From: Terriglobus roseus DSM 18391
Lineage (GTDB): Bacteria; Acidobacteriota; Terriglobia; Terriglobales; Acidobacteriaceae
Assembly: GCF_000265425.1 (NCBI RefSeq)
Contig: NC_018014.1
Coordinates: 2,046,001 to 2,110,000 of the forward strand
DNA: 64,000 nucleotides
Reading direction: 5' to 3'
Below, one piece after another: positions 52,790 to 62,358 of this stretch. A program made the translations under genes and the position numbers. Below the pieces are notes generated by a model, which did not search any database, was not told the origin of the DNA, and was given only the letters and a program-made list of their open reading frames with translations. How positions within the stretch are numbered: the first letter of the stretch is position 1; the number at the start of each line of letters is the position of its first letter.

Positions 52790-53869
52790 CTAAGCTTTGT
52801 CCGCTGACTTTCGGGCGGCCGGCTTCGATCCGGGCGTCTGCTTCGACGGGACGCCGGTCGTCTGCCGAACCACCAGGTTGGTCTCCACCTGCTTTGGGGC
52901 GATTCCGGGATTCAGCAAGGCGTAGACGGCGCTCGCGGCGATATCTCGACCTGACATGCGAATCGTCGTGAGTGGGGGCAGCACGTACTCCGTCAATTGA
53001 ATATCGTCGAAGCCGATCAGCGAGATGTCCGCGGGGATCGACAGGCCCGCGCGTGAGATCGCGTGCATCGCACCCAGCGCACTCATATCGTTCGAGCACA
53101 TGATGGCAGTGGGTGGCTGCTTGATGCTCAGCAGATGCTCCACACCGCGGGAGCCGCCCTCCGCCGTGTGATCACCATGGAAGATGCACATCTCCGGCAC
53201 ACGAATCCCGACACGTTCCGTAGCAGAGAGGAACGCATTCAATCGCGCGTTCGCAGAATGAAGACGGGGCGGGCCGGTGATAAATCCGATCCGGCGGTGT
53301 CCCAGCGCGGCCAGGTGCTGCACGGCTTCGCGAATGCCCTGGTCGTAGTTCACATGGATGACGGAGATGTTCTTCTTCCGAGGAGCCACGTCGATGAAGA
53401 CCATGGGAATGCCCTCAGAGGACAGGCGCTCCAGCAGTGGCTCTTCAATGCCGAAGGTCATCACCGCAACACCTTCGACCTGCCGCTCCAGCATGCGTTG
53501 GACGCAGTGCTCCATGCGTTGCAGGTCGTAATTCGTGGATCCAATCAGCGTCTCGTAACCAACGTCGATCGCTTTATCTTCGAAACCCTGGATAAGTTCC
53601 GGGAAGAATGGATTGGTGATGTCCGAGATGATGACGCCCAGCAACTTGCTGCGACCGGAGACAAGGGCTCGTGCCTGGGTGTTGGGGATATAGCCAAGCT
53701 TTTTGACGGTGGCCCAGACTCGCTTGCTCAGTTGTGGGTCAACCGTGGGAACCTTGTTCATCACCCGGGAGACGGTTGCCACGGAAACGCCCGCAGCAGT
53801 AGCAACAGTGCGGATGTCAAGCCGCTCTTTTCCCTTTGCTGTCGTGGTTGATCGTTTCCGAGTTGCCAA
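52790..53869 (-). CDS. LacI-family transcriptional regulator of the arabinose locus
   Basis: 359 aa. N-terminal HTH: LDIRTVATAAGVSVATVSRVMN, with hinge helix PNTQARALVSGRS. The effector domain is of periplasmic-binding type (LLGVIISDITNPFFPELIQGFED, HRRIGFITGP, AIMCSNDMSALGAM, SLIGFDDIQLTEYVLPPLTTI). It is encoded 57 bp downstream of araA on the same strand, so the two are probably cotranscribed. It most likely binds the four GAAAACGTTTAC-like sites in this locus and is released by arabinose or a derivative. It is not related to AraC (E. coli) or the GntR-LacI hybrid AraR of Bacillus at the N-terminus. Confidence 0.9.
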   Translation of the reverse strand: MATRKRSTTTAKGKERLDIRTVATAAGVSVATVSRVMNKVPTVDPQLSKRVWATVKKLGYIPNTQARALVSGRSKLLGVIISDITNPFFPELIQGFEDKAIDVGYETLIGSTNYDLQRMEHCVQRMLERQVEGVAVMTFGIEEPLLERLSSEGIPMVFIDVAPRKKNISVIHVNYDQGIREAVQHLAALGHRRIGFITGPPRLHSANARLNAFLSATERVGIRVPEMCIFHGDHTAEGGSRGVEHLLSIKQPPTAIMCSNDMSALGAMHAISRAGLSIPADISLIGFDDIQLTEYVLPPLTTIRMSGRDIAASAVYALLNPGIAPKQVETNLVVRQTTGVPSKQTPGSKPAARKSADKA

Positions 53870-53880
53870 ACTATCCCTCG

Positions 53881-53912
53881 CTCAAGTCAGGATCATAGCA
53901 GCCTGACTTGAG
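53881..53912 (-). other. Perfect hairpin between araA and lacI-type gene
   Basis: CTCAAGTCAGG (53881-53891) and CCTGACTTGAG (53902-53912), an 11-bp perfect stem with a 10-nt loop. There is no T-run on either strand. It could attenuate read-through into the regulator gene, stabilise the araA 3' end, or be an operator. Confidence 0.55.
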
Positions 53913-53926
53913 CGTTTCGGGTCTCC

Positions 53927-55393
53927 TTAGGAGTACAGCAGGTGCTGTCTGAGCGTGCGCAGATCGGTATCTGCGTCGATCCGAACAACCTCAACACCGG
54001 CCATTACGGCGAAATCTTCCAGGTGCTCGCTGTTCAGTGCCTGGCTGAAGCCCGTGTGGTGCGCGCCGCCGGCATAGATCCAGGCTGCTGCCGCTGTCTT
54101 GAGGCTCGGCCTCGGAACCCAGAGAGCACGGGCGACCGGCAGGTGCGGCAGATCGTGCTCGGGCTGGATGACGTCAACATCATTCAAAATCATCCGGAAG
54201 CGATTGCCCATGTCCACAATGGTGGCCACGACGGCGGGACCTGCTGGTGCAGTGAAGACCAGGCGCACCGGATCTGCCTTGCCGCCGATGCCAAGGGGAT
54301 GCACCTCAAGTGAAGGGCGCTCCGCCGCGATCGACGGGCAGATCTCCAGCATGTGCGATCCAAGAACCTTCGGTGTGCCGGAGAAGTCGTAGGTGTAGTC
54401 CTCCATAAAGGACGTGCCACCGGGCAGCCCCTGCGCCATCATCTTCATGATGCGTACCAGCGCGGCCGTCTTCCAATCGCCCTCGCCCGCAAAGCCAAAG
54501 CCGTCTGCCATTAGGCGCTGCACCGCGATACCGGGCAACTGGCCGATGCCATGCAGGTCTTCGAAGGTATCGGTAAACGCGCCGAAGCCACCCTCGGTCA
54601 GAAACGCGCGCAGACCGAGTTCGATACGCGCAGCAACTGCCAGCGCATCGGCACGATCGTGCTGCGATGCGATCGAATAGCTCTCGCGGTACTCGCCAAC
54701 GAGCGCTGCGACTTCGGTCTCGCTGAAGTGCGACATACGATCGGCAAGATCGCCAATGCCGTAGCCCAGGACGCTATAGCCGAAGACGCGCTGCGCCTCG
54801 ACCTTGTCGCCTTCGGTGACAGCAACCTCGCGCATGTTGTCGCCGAAGCGAGCCACCTTCAACGTGCGGGAGTGGTGCCAGCCGATGGCGGAACGAGCCC
54901 ACGAACCGATCTCACCGACGGTCTCAGGATCGCTATAGAAACCGACGATGACCTTTCGCGGCAGTTTGAGGCGAGCCGTAATGAATCCGAACTCTCGGTC
55001 GCCATGGGCGGCCTGGTTCAGGTTCATGAAGTCCATATTGATCGTCGCCCACGGCAGCTCGCGGTTCGCCTGCGTGTGCAGCTGCAGGAAGGGCTTGCGC
55101 AGCGCCGTCAGGCCTGCAATCCACATCTTGGCCGGGGAGAAGGTATGCATCCACAGGACGAGACCGATGCAGGCCTTGCTGGAGTTCGCTTCCTGGCACA
55201 GATCGAGGATAGAATCCGGGGAGGTCAGGGTGGCCTTCCAGACAACCCGCACCGGGATCTCCGCGGCTTGATCCAGGTAGCCGGCGATCTGCTTTGAATT
55301 CTCAGCAACACGCTGAAGCGTTTCGGGGCCGTAAAGATGCTGGCTGCCTGTGACGAACCAGAGTTCAAGGGGTGTATTCGGGGTCATTTCCAT
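53927..55393 (-). CDS. araA: L-arabinose isomerase
   Basis: 488 aa, normal for AraA. Starts [14 protein letters not shown] and includes [46 protein letters not shown] (metal-binding Glu), [11 protein letters not shown] (second Glu), [12 protein letters not shown] and GGAHHTGFS (metal-binding His pair). It isomerises L-arabinose to L-ribulose in the cytoplasm using Mn2+ or similar. GAAGG lies just before the ATG. An operator (55424-55435) lies 31 bp upstream. Divergent from araD-araB. Confidence 0.97.
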   Translation of the reverse strand: MEMTPNTPLELWFVTGSQHLYGPETLQRVAENSKQIAGYLDQAAEIPVRVVWKATLTSPDSILDLCQEANSSKACIGLVLWMHTFSPAKMWIAGLTALRKPFLQLHTQANRELPWATINMDFMNLNQAAHGDREFGFITARLKLPRKVIVGFYSDPETVGEIGSWARSAIGWHHSRTLKVARFGDNMREVAVTEGDKVEAQRVFGYSVLGYGIGDLADRMSHFSETEVAALVGEYRESYSIASQHDRADALAVAARIELGLRAFLTEGGFGAFTDTFEDLHGIGQLPGIAVQRLMADGFGFAGEGDWKTAALVRIMKMMAQGLPGGTSFMEDYTYDFSGTPKVLGSHMLEICPSIAAERPSLEVHPLGIGGKADPVRLVFTAPAGPAVVATIVDMGNRFRMILNDVDVIQPEHDLPHLPVARALWVPRPSLKTAAAAWIYAGGAHHTGFSQALNSEHLEDFAVMAGVEVVRIDADTDLRTLRQHLLYS

Positions 55394-55423
55394 CTAGCCT
55401 TCACCGGTTTGGTGCTTCTCACG

Positions 55424-55435
55424 GTAAGCGTTTAC
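55424..55435. promoter_or_regulatory. LacI-type operator upstream of araA (site 3)
   Basis: GTAAGCGTTTAC, inside the longer near-palindrome GGTAAGCGTTTACCC. It is between araA and araD and 64 bp from site 4, so a tetrameric or looping repressor could contact both. Confidence 0.65.
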
Positions 55436-55498
55436 CCGGCAATGTGCAAGAGAACGGCAAATTGAGACGTAAAAATCCTTGTACCGCAATCCATCTGA

Positions 55499-55510
55499 GA
55501 AAACGTATAC
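55499..55510. promoter_or_regulatory. LacI-type operator overlapping the araD -10 (site 4)
   Basis: GAAAACGTATAC, one base from consensus. It overlaps TATACT (55506-55511), a good -10 hexamer 12 nt before the araD ATG, so binding would block RNA polymerase directly. Confidence 0.65.
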
Positions 55511-55523
55511 TCAAAACGCCATC

Positions 55524-56213
55524 ATGATGCTGCTTGAGTTGAAACAGAAGACGTGGGAAGCGAACCAGGACCTTGTCCGGCGCGGCCTTGTGCTCTATAC
55601 GTTCGGCAACGCCAGCGGGATTGACCGTAACGAGAATCTCGTTGTGATCAAGCCGAGCGGGGTTGACTACGACAAACTTCGGCCCGAACACATGGTCGTT
55701 TGCAACATGGACGGAAAGATCGTCGAAGGCGACCTGCGCCCCTCCAGCGACCTTGCGACCCATCTCGAGATCTACCGCTCCTTTCCGCAGATTGGTGGAG
55801 TGGTCCACACCCACTCAAAGAACGCGACCGCCTGGGCGCAGTCCGGCCGTGATATCCCGGCCCTTGGAACAACCCACGCGGACTACTTTCACGGCCCCGT
55901 CCCGTGCACGCGGGAACTGACTGACGATGAAATTCGCGGCGACTACGTGCTGAACACCGGACATGCCATCGTGGAGCGCTTCCAGGGGATCGACCCACTC
56001 GCCGTACCCGGTGTCCTGGTCGCGGGACATGCGCCATTTGCCTGGGGACGCGATCCCATCGACGCCGCTCATAATGCGGTGGTACTCGAGGCAGTCGCCG
56101 AGATGGCCTTTATGACCGTGCTCCTTAATCCCCATGCCGGCGTCTCACAGGCGCTGCTGGATCGTCACTACTACCGCAAACATGGCGCTGCTGCGACCTA
56201 CGGACAGAGGTAA
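55524..56213 (+). CDS. araD: L-ribulose-5-phosphate 4-epimerase
   Basis: 229 aa from the ATG at 55524; an in-frame upstream start (55479) would cover the operator and -10. Class II aldolase-like fold: LVLYTFGNASGIDR, VVIKPSGVDYDKL, GGVVHTHSKNATAWAQ (zinc His pair), LGTTHADYFHGPVPCTREL and VAGHAPFAWG. It converts L-ribulose-5-phosphate to D-xylulose-5-phosphate, the entry to the pentose phosphate pathway. There is no Shine-Dalgarno and the leader predicted from TATACT is only about 6 nt. araB begins 8 nt after its stop. Confidence 0.96.
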   Translation: MMLLELKQKTWEANQDLVRRGLVLYTFGNASGIDRNENLVVIKPSGVDYDKLRPEHMVVCNMDGKIVEGDLRPSSDLATHLEIYRSFPQIGGVVHTHSKNATAWAQSGRDIPALGTTHADYFHGPVPCTRELTDDEIRGDYVLNTGHAIVERFQGIDPLAVPGVLVAGHAPFAWGRDPIDAAHNAVVLEAVAEMAFMTVLLNPHAGVSQALLDRHYYRKHGAAATYGQR

Positions 56214-56221
56214 GAAGAAAC

Positions 56222-57811
56222 ATGGCAATCGTCGCAGGCGCAGACTTCGGCACACTCAGCGTTCGAGTCACCCTTCTGGATTCAGCGAAGGGACGGTTAG
56301 GGACGGCGGTCGCGGAGTATCCGCTTCACAGGCGCCGCAACGATCCGGACTACGCGACACAATCGCACGCGGACCAGATGAATGCGCTGGCCGAGGCGAC
56401 GCAGAAAGTCCTGGCTGAGACAGGTGTCGCTGGTGCCGATGTCGTGGCGCTCGCACTGGACACCACCGGCTCAAGCGTCCTGATCGTCGACGCAGCGATG
56501 CAGCCCATCGGCGACTACTACCTCTGGTGCGACCATCGCGCACACAAGGAAGCTCGGCAGATCACGCTGCGAGCCCATGAAGTGGGCCTCGAAGCCATCG
56601 ACTGGTGCGGAGGCGTCTATTCTCACGAGTGGGGCTGGGCAAAGCTGCTGCATTGGCTGCGCAACGCAACACCCGAGGAGAGAGCACGGTTCGGCACCGC
56701 AATCGAGAACTGCGACATGGTCGCGGCGACTCTCACCGGCGTGACCGACGTTGCGGATCTCAAGCGCTCTGTCTGCGCCATGGGCCACAAATGGATGTGG
56801 AACCCTAAGTGGGATGGCTTGCCCTCCGAAGAGTTCCTCATCGGCGTCGACCCACTGTTCGCAGGTATCCGCGCGAAGATCGGCGGCGAGTACCTGACCT
56901 CCGACCACATCTACGGCAAGCTCGCACCCGAGTGGGCAGAGCGCACGGGATTGCCCGCCGGCATCCCCATTCCGGTCGGCGCCTTCGACGCCCACTGGGA
57001 CGCACTGGGAGCAGGCTGCCGCGCCGGCGATGTCGTCAACGTCGTCGGCACTTCCACCTGCATCATTGCAATGGCCGACAGCACGGAGCTGGTTCCCGGC
57101 GTCTGCGGTGTGGTTCCGGGCAGCGTCCATCCAAAGTTCACCGGGATCGAAGCCGGACTATCCGCAGTCGGTGACATCTTCGAGGCGATCTCCCGCAGGG
57201 CCGGCAAGTCTGTCAGGGAACTCGCGGCTGGACTCGAGGTCTATCGCGCAGGCCAGACGGGTCTTATGCGGCTCACCTGGGATAACGGCGATCGCACCGT
57301 CCTGGTGAATCCAGAGCTGGGTGGCATCACGCTCGGTTGGAATCTCGTTCACACGGCGCAGGACGAACTCTTCGCTGCAATCGAAGGCACAGCGTTCCAC
57401 ACCCGGATCATTCTTGAGCGTATGGCCGAGCACGGCGTCCCGGTCGAGCGAGTCATCAACGCAGGTGGTGTGCCGCAGAACAACACGACGCTCAACCAGA
57501 TCTACGCGGACGTCCTGAACAAGCCAATGCTCGTACCGGACGGCGTACCCACCAGCATCGGCTCCGGCATCATCGCGCTCACAGCGGCCGGCACCTTCGA
57601 CTCGATCGAGGCTGCACAGGACGCGCTCTGCCTCCCGCTGCGCTCCTACCTGCCACAGCCGGCTGCCGTGGCCGTCTACGAAAGGCTCTACCAGCTCTAC
57701 CGGCGGCTCTACTTCGCCTTCGGCACGCCGAATGCTGCGGGTGTCGCCTTAGGCGATGTGCTGCCGGAGCTGAGAGCCATCGCAGCAGCACAACAAGGTG
57801 ATCTCACGTAA
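56222..57811 (+). CDS. araB: Ribulokinase
   Basis: 529 aa FGGY-family kinase: N-terminal GADFGTLSVRVTLLD (phosphate 1), LALDTTGSSVLIVD, WCDHRAHKEA, YSHEWGWAKLLHWLR and KWMWN (AraB-type), VGAFDAHWDALGAGC (catalytic Asp), NVVGTSTCIIAM (phosphate 2) and GGVPQNNTTLNQIYADVL (adenosine region). It phosphorylates L-ribulose with ATP. araD-araB-galM form an operon in pathway order. Confidence 0.96.
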   Translation: MAIVAGADFGTLSVRVTLLDSAKGRLGTAVAEYPLHRRRNDPDYATQSHADQMNALAEATQKVLAETGVAGADVVALALDTTGSSVLIVDAAMQPIGDYYLWCDHRAHKEARQITLRAHEVGLEAIDWCGGVYSHEWGWAKLLHWLRNATPEERARFGTAIENCDMVAATLTGVTDVADLKRSVCAMGHKWMWNPKWDGLPSEEFLIGVDPLFAGIRAKIGGEYLTSDHIYGKLAPEWAERTGLPAGIPIPVGAFDAHWDALGAGCRAGDVVNVVGTSTCIIAMADSTELVPGVCGVVPGSVHPKFTGIEAGLSAVGDIFEAISRRAGKSVRELAAGLEVYRAGQTGLMRLTWDNGDRTVLVNPELGGITLGWNLVHTAQDELFAAIEGTAFHTRIILERMAEHGVPVERVINAGGVPQNNTTLNQIYADVLNKPMLVPDGVPTSIGSGIIALTAAGTFDSIEAAQDALCLPLRSYLPQPAAVAVYERLYQLYRRLYFAFGTPNAAGVALGDVLPELRAIAAAQQGDLT

Positions 57812-57857
57812 AGCCGTCTCCGTATCCTGCAAAGTCAAAGCTTCTTGGAGGGTAACG

Positions 57858-58958
57858 ATGTTGAAGAGAACGTTGTTCGTGCTTCTGCTTGTCTCTGCAG
57901 GGATCGTCGCGCACGCCGAGGTCACCAGGGCATCGTTCGGCAATATGCCGGATGGCCGCGCGGTCGACGTCTTCACGTTGACGAGCCGGAACGTCGAGGC
58001 AAAGGTGATCACCTACGGCGCGCGCCTGATCGACATCCGCACGCCGGACCGCAATGGCAAGATCGCCGACGTCATGCTCGGGTACGACACGCTGCCTGAG
58101 TGGCTCGCCGACAGGGGCTCTTACAACGGCTCCATCGTTGGTCGCTACGGCAATCGCATCGCGAACGGCCGCTTCACCATTGACGGGAAGGAATACCAGG
58201 TGCCGCCGAACGACGGCCCAAACGCCCTGCACGGCGGCCGAGGCGGCTTCGATAAGAAGCTCTGGACAGCGAAGCAGCTACCGGACGGCGTGGAACTCAC
58301 GCTGGTTTCGCCCGACGGCGACATGGGCCTTCCCGGCACGCTGACCGCACAAGTCACGTACACGCTCAAGGGAAATGCGCTCAAGATCGACTACAAGGCG
58401 ACAACCGACAAGCCAACTGTGGTCAACCTGACGAACCACACCTACTTCAATCTCACGGGCACGGACGAAGATGTCCTGGGGCATCAGCTCATCATCCACG
58501 GTGACCGCTACACGCCCACATCGAAGACGCTCATCCCCACCGGCAAGCTGGACTCCGTAGCCAACACTCCGATGGACTTCCGCACCAGCCACACCATCGG
58601 GGAGCGCATTGCCGCACCATTTGAGGCGCTGACGATGGGCGGTGGCTACGATCACAACTGGGTTCTGAACGGACCGGACGGCGTGTTGAAGCCAGCCGCG
58701 GACGTCTACGAACCGAAGAGCGGCAGAACGCTCAAGGTCACGACGACGCAACCCGGCGTGCAGTTCTACTCTGGTAACTTCCTCAACGGTATGCTGACCG
58801 GTCGCGGTGGCATCAAGTACACAAAGCACATGGGCTTCTGCCTGGAGACGCAACACTTCCCGGATTCGCCGAACGAGCCCAGCTTCCCATCCACCGTCCT
58901 GAGGCCCGGTCAGACGGCGAGCTCAACCACCATCTTCACCTTCGGCATCAAGAAGTAG
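57858..58958 (+). CDS. galM: Exported aldose 1-epimerase (mutarotase)
   Basis: 366 aa from ATG 57858 (GGAGGGT upstream); in-frame codons before it overlap the end of araB. Signal peptide MLKRTLFVLLLVSAGIVAHA. Mutarotase fold: YGARLIDIRTPDRNGK, YNGSIVGRYGNRIANGRF, NALHGGRGGFDKKLW (catalytic His region), VVNLTNHTYFNLTG and GFCLETQHFPDSPN (catalytic Glu). It interconverts sugar anomers. Export places it with the hydrolases that release arabinose or galactose. Confidence 0.92.
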   Translation: MLKRTLFVLLLVSAGIVAHAEVTRASFGNMPDGRAVDVFTLTSRNVEAKVITYGARLIDIRTPDRNGKIADVMLGYDTLPEWLADRGSYNGSIVGRYGNRIANGRFTIDGKEYQVPPNDGPNALHGGRGGFDKKLWTAKQLPDGVELTLVSPDGDMGLPGTLTAQVTYTLKGNALKIDYKATTDKPTVVNLTNHTYFNLTGTDEDVLGHQLIIHGDRYTPTSKTLIPTGKLDSVANTPMDFRTSHTIGERIAAPFEALTMGGGYDHNWVLNGPDGVLKPAADVYEPKSGRTLKVTTTQPGVQFYSGNFLNGMLTGRGGIKYTKHMGFCLETQHFPDSPNEPSFPSTVLRPGQTASSTTIFTFGIKK

Positions 58959-58984
58959 AAGCAGCGGGCGGTGGCACCTGCGAT

Positions 58985-60286
58985 CTAAATGCGCACCGGC
59001 TGCACCGAAAGCTCTGCCTGCTTCGGAAGCAGAAGGATCAGCAGGGAAGACAGGATCACCGCGACCGACATCAGCAGGAAGCCGGCCTTCGGGCCACCCG
59101 TCGCAGACTGCAGCCAGCCAACGAGATAGCTGCCAACAAACCCACCCAGCGCACCAGCAGAGTTGATCATCGCCATCACTTCGCCCGTAACGTTCTTCGG
59201 TACGCGGTCTGGAATGATGGCGAAGTAAGGTCCGTAAGGCGCATACATGCAGGCGCCTGCGACGATAAGGCATAGGAACGCAACGGTAAAGCTCTTACCC
59301 GACGCGAAGTAGGACCCAAGCATCGCCAGTCCTCCCATCATCAGAAACGGCCACACGACTGACGCACGTTTCATCGTTCGGTCCGAGATGGAAGACGCAA
59401 CCAGCATCAGCGCCGCGGCGACCGCGTAAGGGATGGCAGTCAGCAGGCCTGTGTTGCCCATACCCTGGCCCGAACCCTGCCGCACAATCGTAGGCAGCCA
59501 TAGCACGAAGCCATAGACTCCCAGACTCCAGCAAAAGTACTGCACGGCGAGCAGGATAATGTCGGGCCGTAGCAATGCCTGCCGAACGGCCTTCACCTCC
59601 GCGACCTGCGCCTGTTCCGCCAACAGCACCGCATCCAGCGTTGCGACCGATTCGCGCTTCAACCAGCCCGTCTGCGATGGGTAATCCTTGATGAAGAGGA
59701 TCCAAACAAAGGCCCACACGATGGAGGGAATACCCTCCACGATGAACGTCATCTGCCAGCCAAGCGAATCGATCAGCTTGCCGGTAAGCGCAGACATCCA
59801 CAGCACAGTAACCGGATTGCCAAGAATCAGAAAAGTGTTCGCGCGGGAGCGTTCGCCCTTGGTGAACCATCGCGTCAACAGCAGAAGGATCACCGGGAAG
59901 ATGATGCTCTCCGCAACGCCGATCAAAAAGCGATCGAGGGCCAGCAGCCAGAACGAGTGAATGACGCCGGTCAATGACGCAAGCACGCCCCAGGAAAACA
60001 ATGCCGTAAAGACAAGCTTCGCTGCCCCATGCTTCCGCGCGAATGCAGCACCCGGAATCTGAAAAAGAAAGTATCCAAGGAAGAAAGACGCGCTGATCAG
60101 CGACGTCTGTTTGCCTGTGATGTGCAGCGTCTCGGCCAGCCCCGCCGCCGCGCCTAACCCGAAATTCGCGCGATCAAGATACGCAAGGCTGTAAGTGATG
60201 AAGACGGCCGGAAGCATGAAAAGGAATCGGCGCCGCAGGTCGGCATGCTGCTTCAGCGGTGTGTCAGCGGTATAAGTTTCTTTCAC
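58985..60286 (-). CDS. MFS transporter, ACS type
   Basis: 433 aa if the GTG at 60286 (or the TTG/CTG codons just upstream, near an AAGGAA) is the start. The reading frame stays open to 60490, but that extension is polar and unlike the family. Twelve transmembrane segments: LPAVFITYSLAYLDRANFGLGAAAGLAETLHITGKQTSLISASFFLGYFLFQIPGA. This is the same ACS branch as the transporter at 49.0 kb but clearly divergent from it. Convergent with galM. The substrate is probably a sugar or sugar acid released by the adjacent esterase and GH51 enzymes. Confidence 0.8.
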   Translation of the reverse strand: MKETYTADTPLKQHADLRRRFLFMLPAVFITYSLAYLDRANFGLGAAAGLAETLHITGKQTSLISASFFLGYFLFQIPGAAFARKHGAAKLVFTALFSWGVLASLTGVIHSFWLLALDRFLIGVAESIIFPVILLLLTRWFTKGERSRANTFLILGNPVTVLWMSALTGKLIDSLGWQMTFIVEGIPSIVWAFVWILFIKDYPSQTGWLKRESVATLDAVLLAEQAQVAEVKAVRQALLRPDIILLAVQYFCWSLGVYGFVLWLPTIVRQGSGQGMGNTGLLTAIPYAVAAALMLVASSISDRTMKRASVVWPFLMMGGLAMLGSYFASGKSFTVAFLCLIVAGACMYAPYGPYFAIIPDRVPKNVTGEVMAMINSAGALGGFVGSYLVGWLQSATGGPKAGFLLMSVAVILSSLLILLLPKQAELSVQPVRI

Positions 60287-60575
60287 CAGCAATGAGCTCG
60301 TTTCCTTTACATAAGACCGTCGCGAAACAGATCCGTTGTCATACGACTCACGGCGAAGTGTGTCGTCCCAGGAAGGACAGTGGCTGTTCTTCCTAGGAAA
60401 ATCATCCGTCCGAAAAGGTGCGGCAGGCAGACCCACACCATTAAACAACGTCGCTGGCGGATCGGACTGCAAGTCATAGCGGATTTGCATTAACTGGGCA
60501 ATCTTCGAAGACGAGACAAGAACCGTGTTGCCGTTCGGCGAGGGGAAGATCGTATTGATCCGCTTCCGTTGCGGA

Positions 60576-60611
60576 AGATGGGTGCCGACGGGGCTTCGCC
60601 GGCACCCATCT
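60576..60611 (-). terminator. Hairpin terminator after the carboxylesterase gene
   Basis: AGATGGGTGCCG (60576-60587) and CGGCACCCATCT (60600-60611), a 12-bp perfect stem, 2 nt beyond the stop codon at 60614. There is no T-run on the minus strand. Confidence 0.6.
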
Positions 60612-60613
60612 CC

Positions 60614-62302
60614 TTAGGCGAGGATGATCTTGCGAGAGTCGCCGTCTGGGTCGTTGACCATGCGGCACTGATTATCGAAGATCATGGTCCCATTGCTTGC
60701 CGGATCGCTGGGCTGCCAGTTGATACCTGCGGTGCTGGGCTTGCCGGTCGCCGCAAAGGCCGCCCAGGACGACGCCATCTTCTTTGCCAACGCCTGCGCC
60801 TCTGGCGTGTTGCCGGTTCCTTGCTCGCAACGCTTGGCGTTGTCGAAGCAGAACTGAAGCTCCGCCGTATGCCACGCGCCCGGCAGCCCATCCAGAATGG
60901 CCGTCTGCCACGTGAAGTAGTACGCATAGGCAGGAGCAGCGTTCAGTTCGTGCTTCAGCTTCGCCATCTTGACCACGTTGTTGCGCATGGAAAGACCATT
61001 GAGTCCGCCGGCGCCTCCACACATGTAGGAGAGCGTCTGAATCGCCTTGTTCGGATAAGACTTTTTCAGCGTCGAGACAAGGGCCGTTGCCTTATCCTCG
61101 CCGTACGCCTTGGCCAGATTGGCATGCCATTGCTCCTCGGTCGGATGCTGCGACATCCGGTTGCCCTCTTCGCTTACCGAGCCCACCAGCATGGGTACGT
61201 TCTTCGAGATCTCCGGGGCAGCGTCATAGAACGAGCGCAGGTTGATGTTCTTGCCGTCGATGCTGGGACTCCATCCGGCACGCGGTGGGCCTGCGACGGG
61301 GCCGGCGGTCGGCGGTCCAGGCGGGTTGACCTTCGCCACCGCAGCATTGCCTGCCGCATTCAGCTTGGCCCACTCCATCTTCTGTAGCGACGCGATGTCG
61401 TTCGGCTGCAGTCCAAGGTCCTTCATCATCTGGCGCGCAACTTCAGTCTGCTGTTCCTTGGTGGGGATGTTGCCGCCACCGCCCGACTGCACGGACGCAC
61501 GGCTGAAGAGACCGTTTGCGTGGGGCATGCCCATGAGCGTCGTCACCTTCGATCCACCGCCGGACTGCCCATAGATCATCACGCGATCCGGGTCGCCGCC
61601 AAAATTTTCGATATTGTCGTGAACCCACTTCAGGGCAGCCACCAGGTCCGTCATGCCGACGTTCACTGAGTCCTCATACGCTGAGCCGCCGATGACGGAC
61701 GCGTCAAAGAAACCCAGGATGTTCAGGCGGTGGTTGACCGATACCTGCACCACATCGTGGTTACGAGCCATGTTCGCGCCCTCGTGCGAGGGCAGTTCGT
61801 AAGACGACCCGAACGAGTAGCCGCCGCCGTGGATGTAGAACATCACCGGCCGCTTGCCCGTCAGCGACGGAGTCCAGATGTTCAGCTTCAGCATGTCCTC
61901 GCTGATCCAGCCGTCATCCCAGTCCTGAATAAAGGTCTGCGCTCCAGTCCAACTGTGCAGATTCTGTGGACAGTTGGAGCCGTACGTGAGCGTCAGCATC
62001 TCGTCCGTCCACGGCTTGGGTGCCTTGGCGGGCAGCCAGCGATTCTCGCCCGCCGTAGTCTCGCCGTAGGGCACGCCCTTGAACGTGAAGACGCCGCCGT
62101 CAAGGTAGCCGCGAACCTTGCCGTACTGCGTCTTCGCAATCGCGGAACGAGGCGTTGAGAGTGTGCCGGGACCCGAGTGCGCGGCCGTCTTCACGCTGTC
62201 GGATGCGTTTGACATCTGCGGCAGGGAAAGCCCCAAACCTGCAGAGGCCGAGAACAGTAGTGCCTCACGACGACTGATTCTGCCATCGACCATCTTGCTC
62301 AT
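60614..62302 (-). CDS. TAT-exported carboxylesterase (type B)
   Basis: 562 aa from ATG 62302, which has GGGAAGG 6 nt upstream; the longer frame to 62488 lacks one. TAT signal GRISRREALLFSASAGLGL. Type-B carboxylesterase features: oxyanion hole YIHGGGYSFGS (HGGG 168-171), nucleophile Ser247 in MIYGQSGGGSK, and a catalytic His in LPGAWHTAELQF. Family members remove acyl or feruloyl-type esters. Beside GH51 it may deacylate arabinoxylan or pectin side chains. It lies 56 bp after GH51, same strand. Confidence 0.88.
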   Translation of the reverse strand: MSKMVDGRISRREALLFSASAGLGLSLPQMSNASDSVKTAAHSGPGTLSTPRSAIAKTQYGKVRGYLDGGVFTFKGVPYGETTAGENRWLPAKAPKPWTDEMLTLTYGSNCPQNLHSWTGAQTFIQDWDDGWISEDMLKLNIWTPSLTGKRPVMFYIHGGGYSFGSSYELPSHEGANMARNHDVVQVSVNHRLNILGFFDASVIGGSAYEDSVNVGMTDLVAALKWVHDNIENFGGDPDRVMIYGQSGGGSKVTTLMGMPHANGLFSRASVQSGGGGNIPTKEQQTEVARQMMKDLGLQPNDIASLQKMEWAKLNAAGNAAVAKVNPPGPPTAGPVAGPPRAGWSPSIDGKNINLRSFYDAAPEISKNVPMLVGSVSEEGNRMSQHPTEEQWHANLAKAYGEDKATALVSTLKKSYPNKAIQTLSYMCGGAGGLNGLSMRNNVVKMAKLKHELNAAPAYAYYFTWQTAILDGLPGAWHTAELQFCFDNAKRCEQGTGNTPEAQALAKKMASSWAAFAATGKPSTAGINWQPSDPASNGTMIFDNQCRMVNDPDGDSRKIILA

Positions 62303-62358
62303 TGGAACCTTCCCATCTCGTAGATGAAGTGCGTAGTGCGCATCGCAACGGCCGGTAA

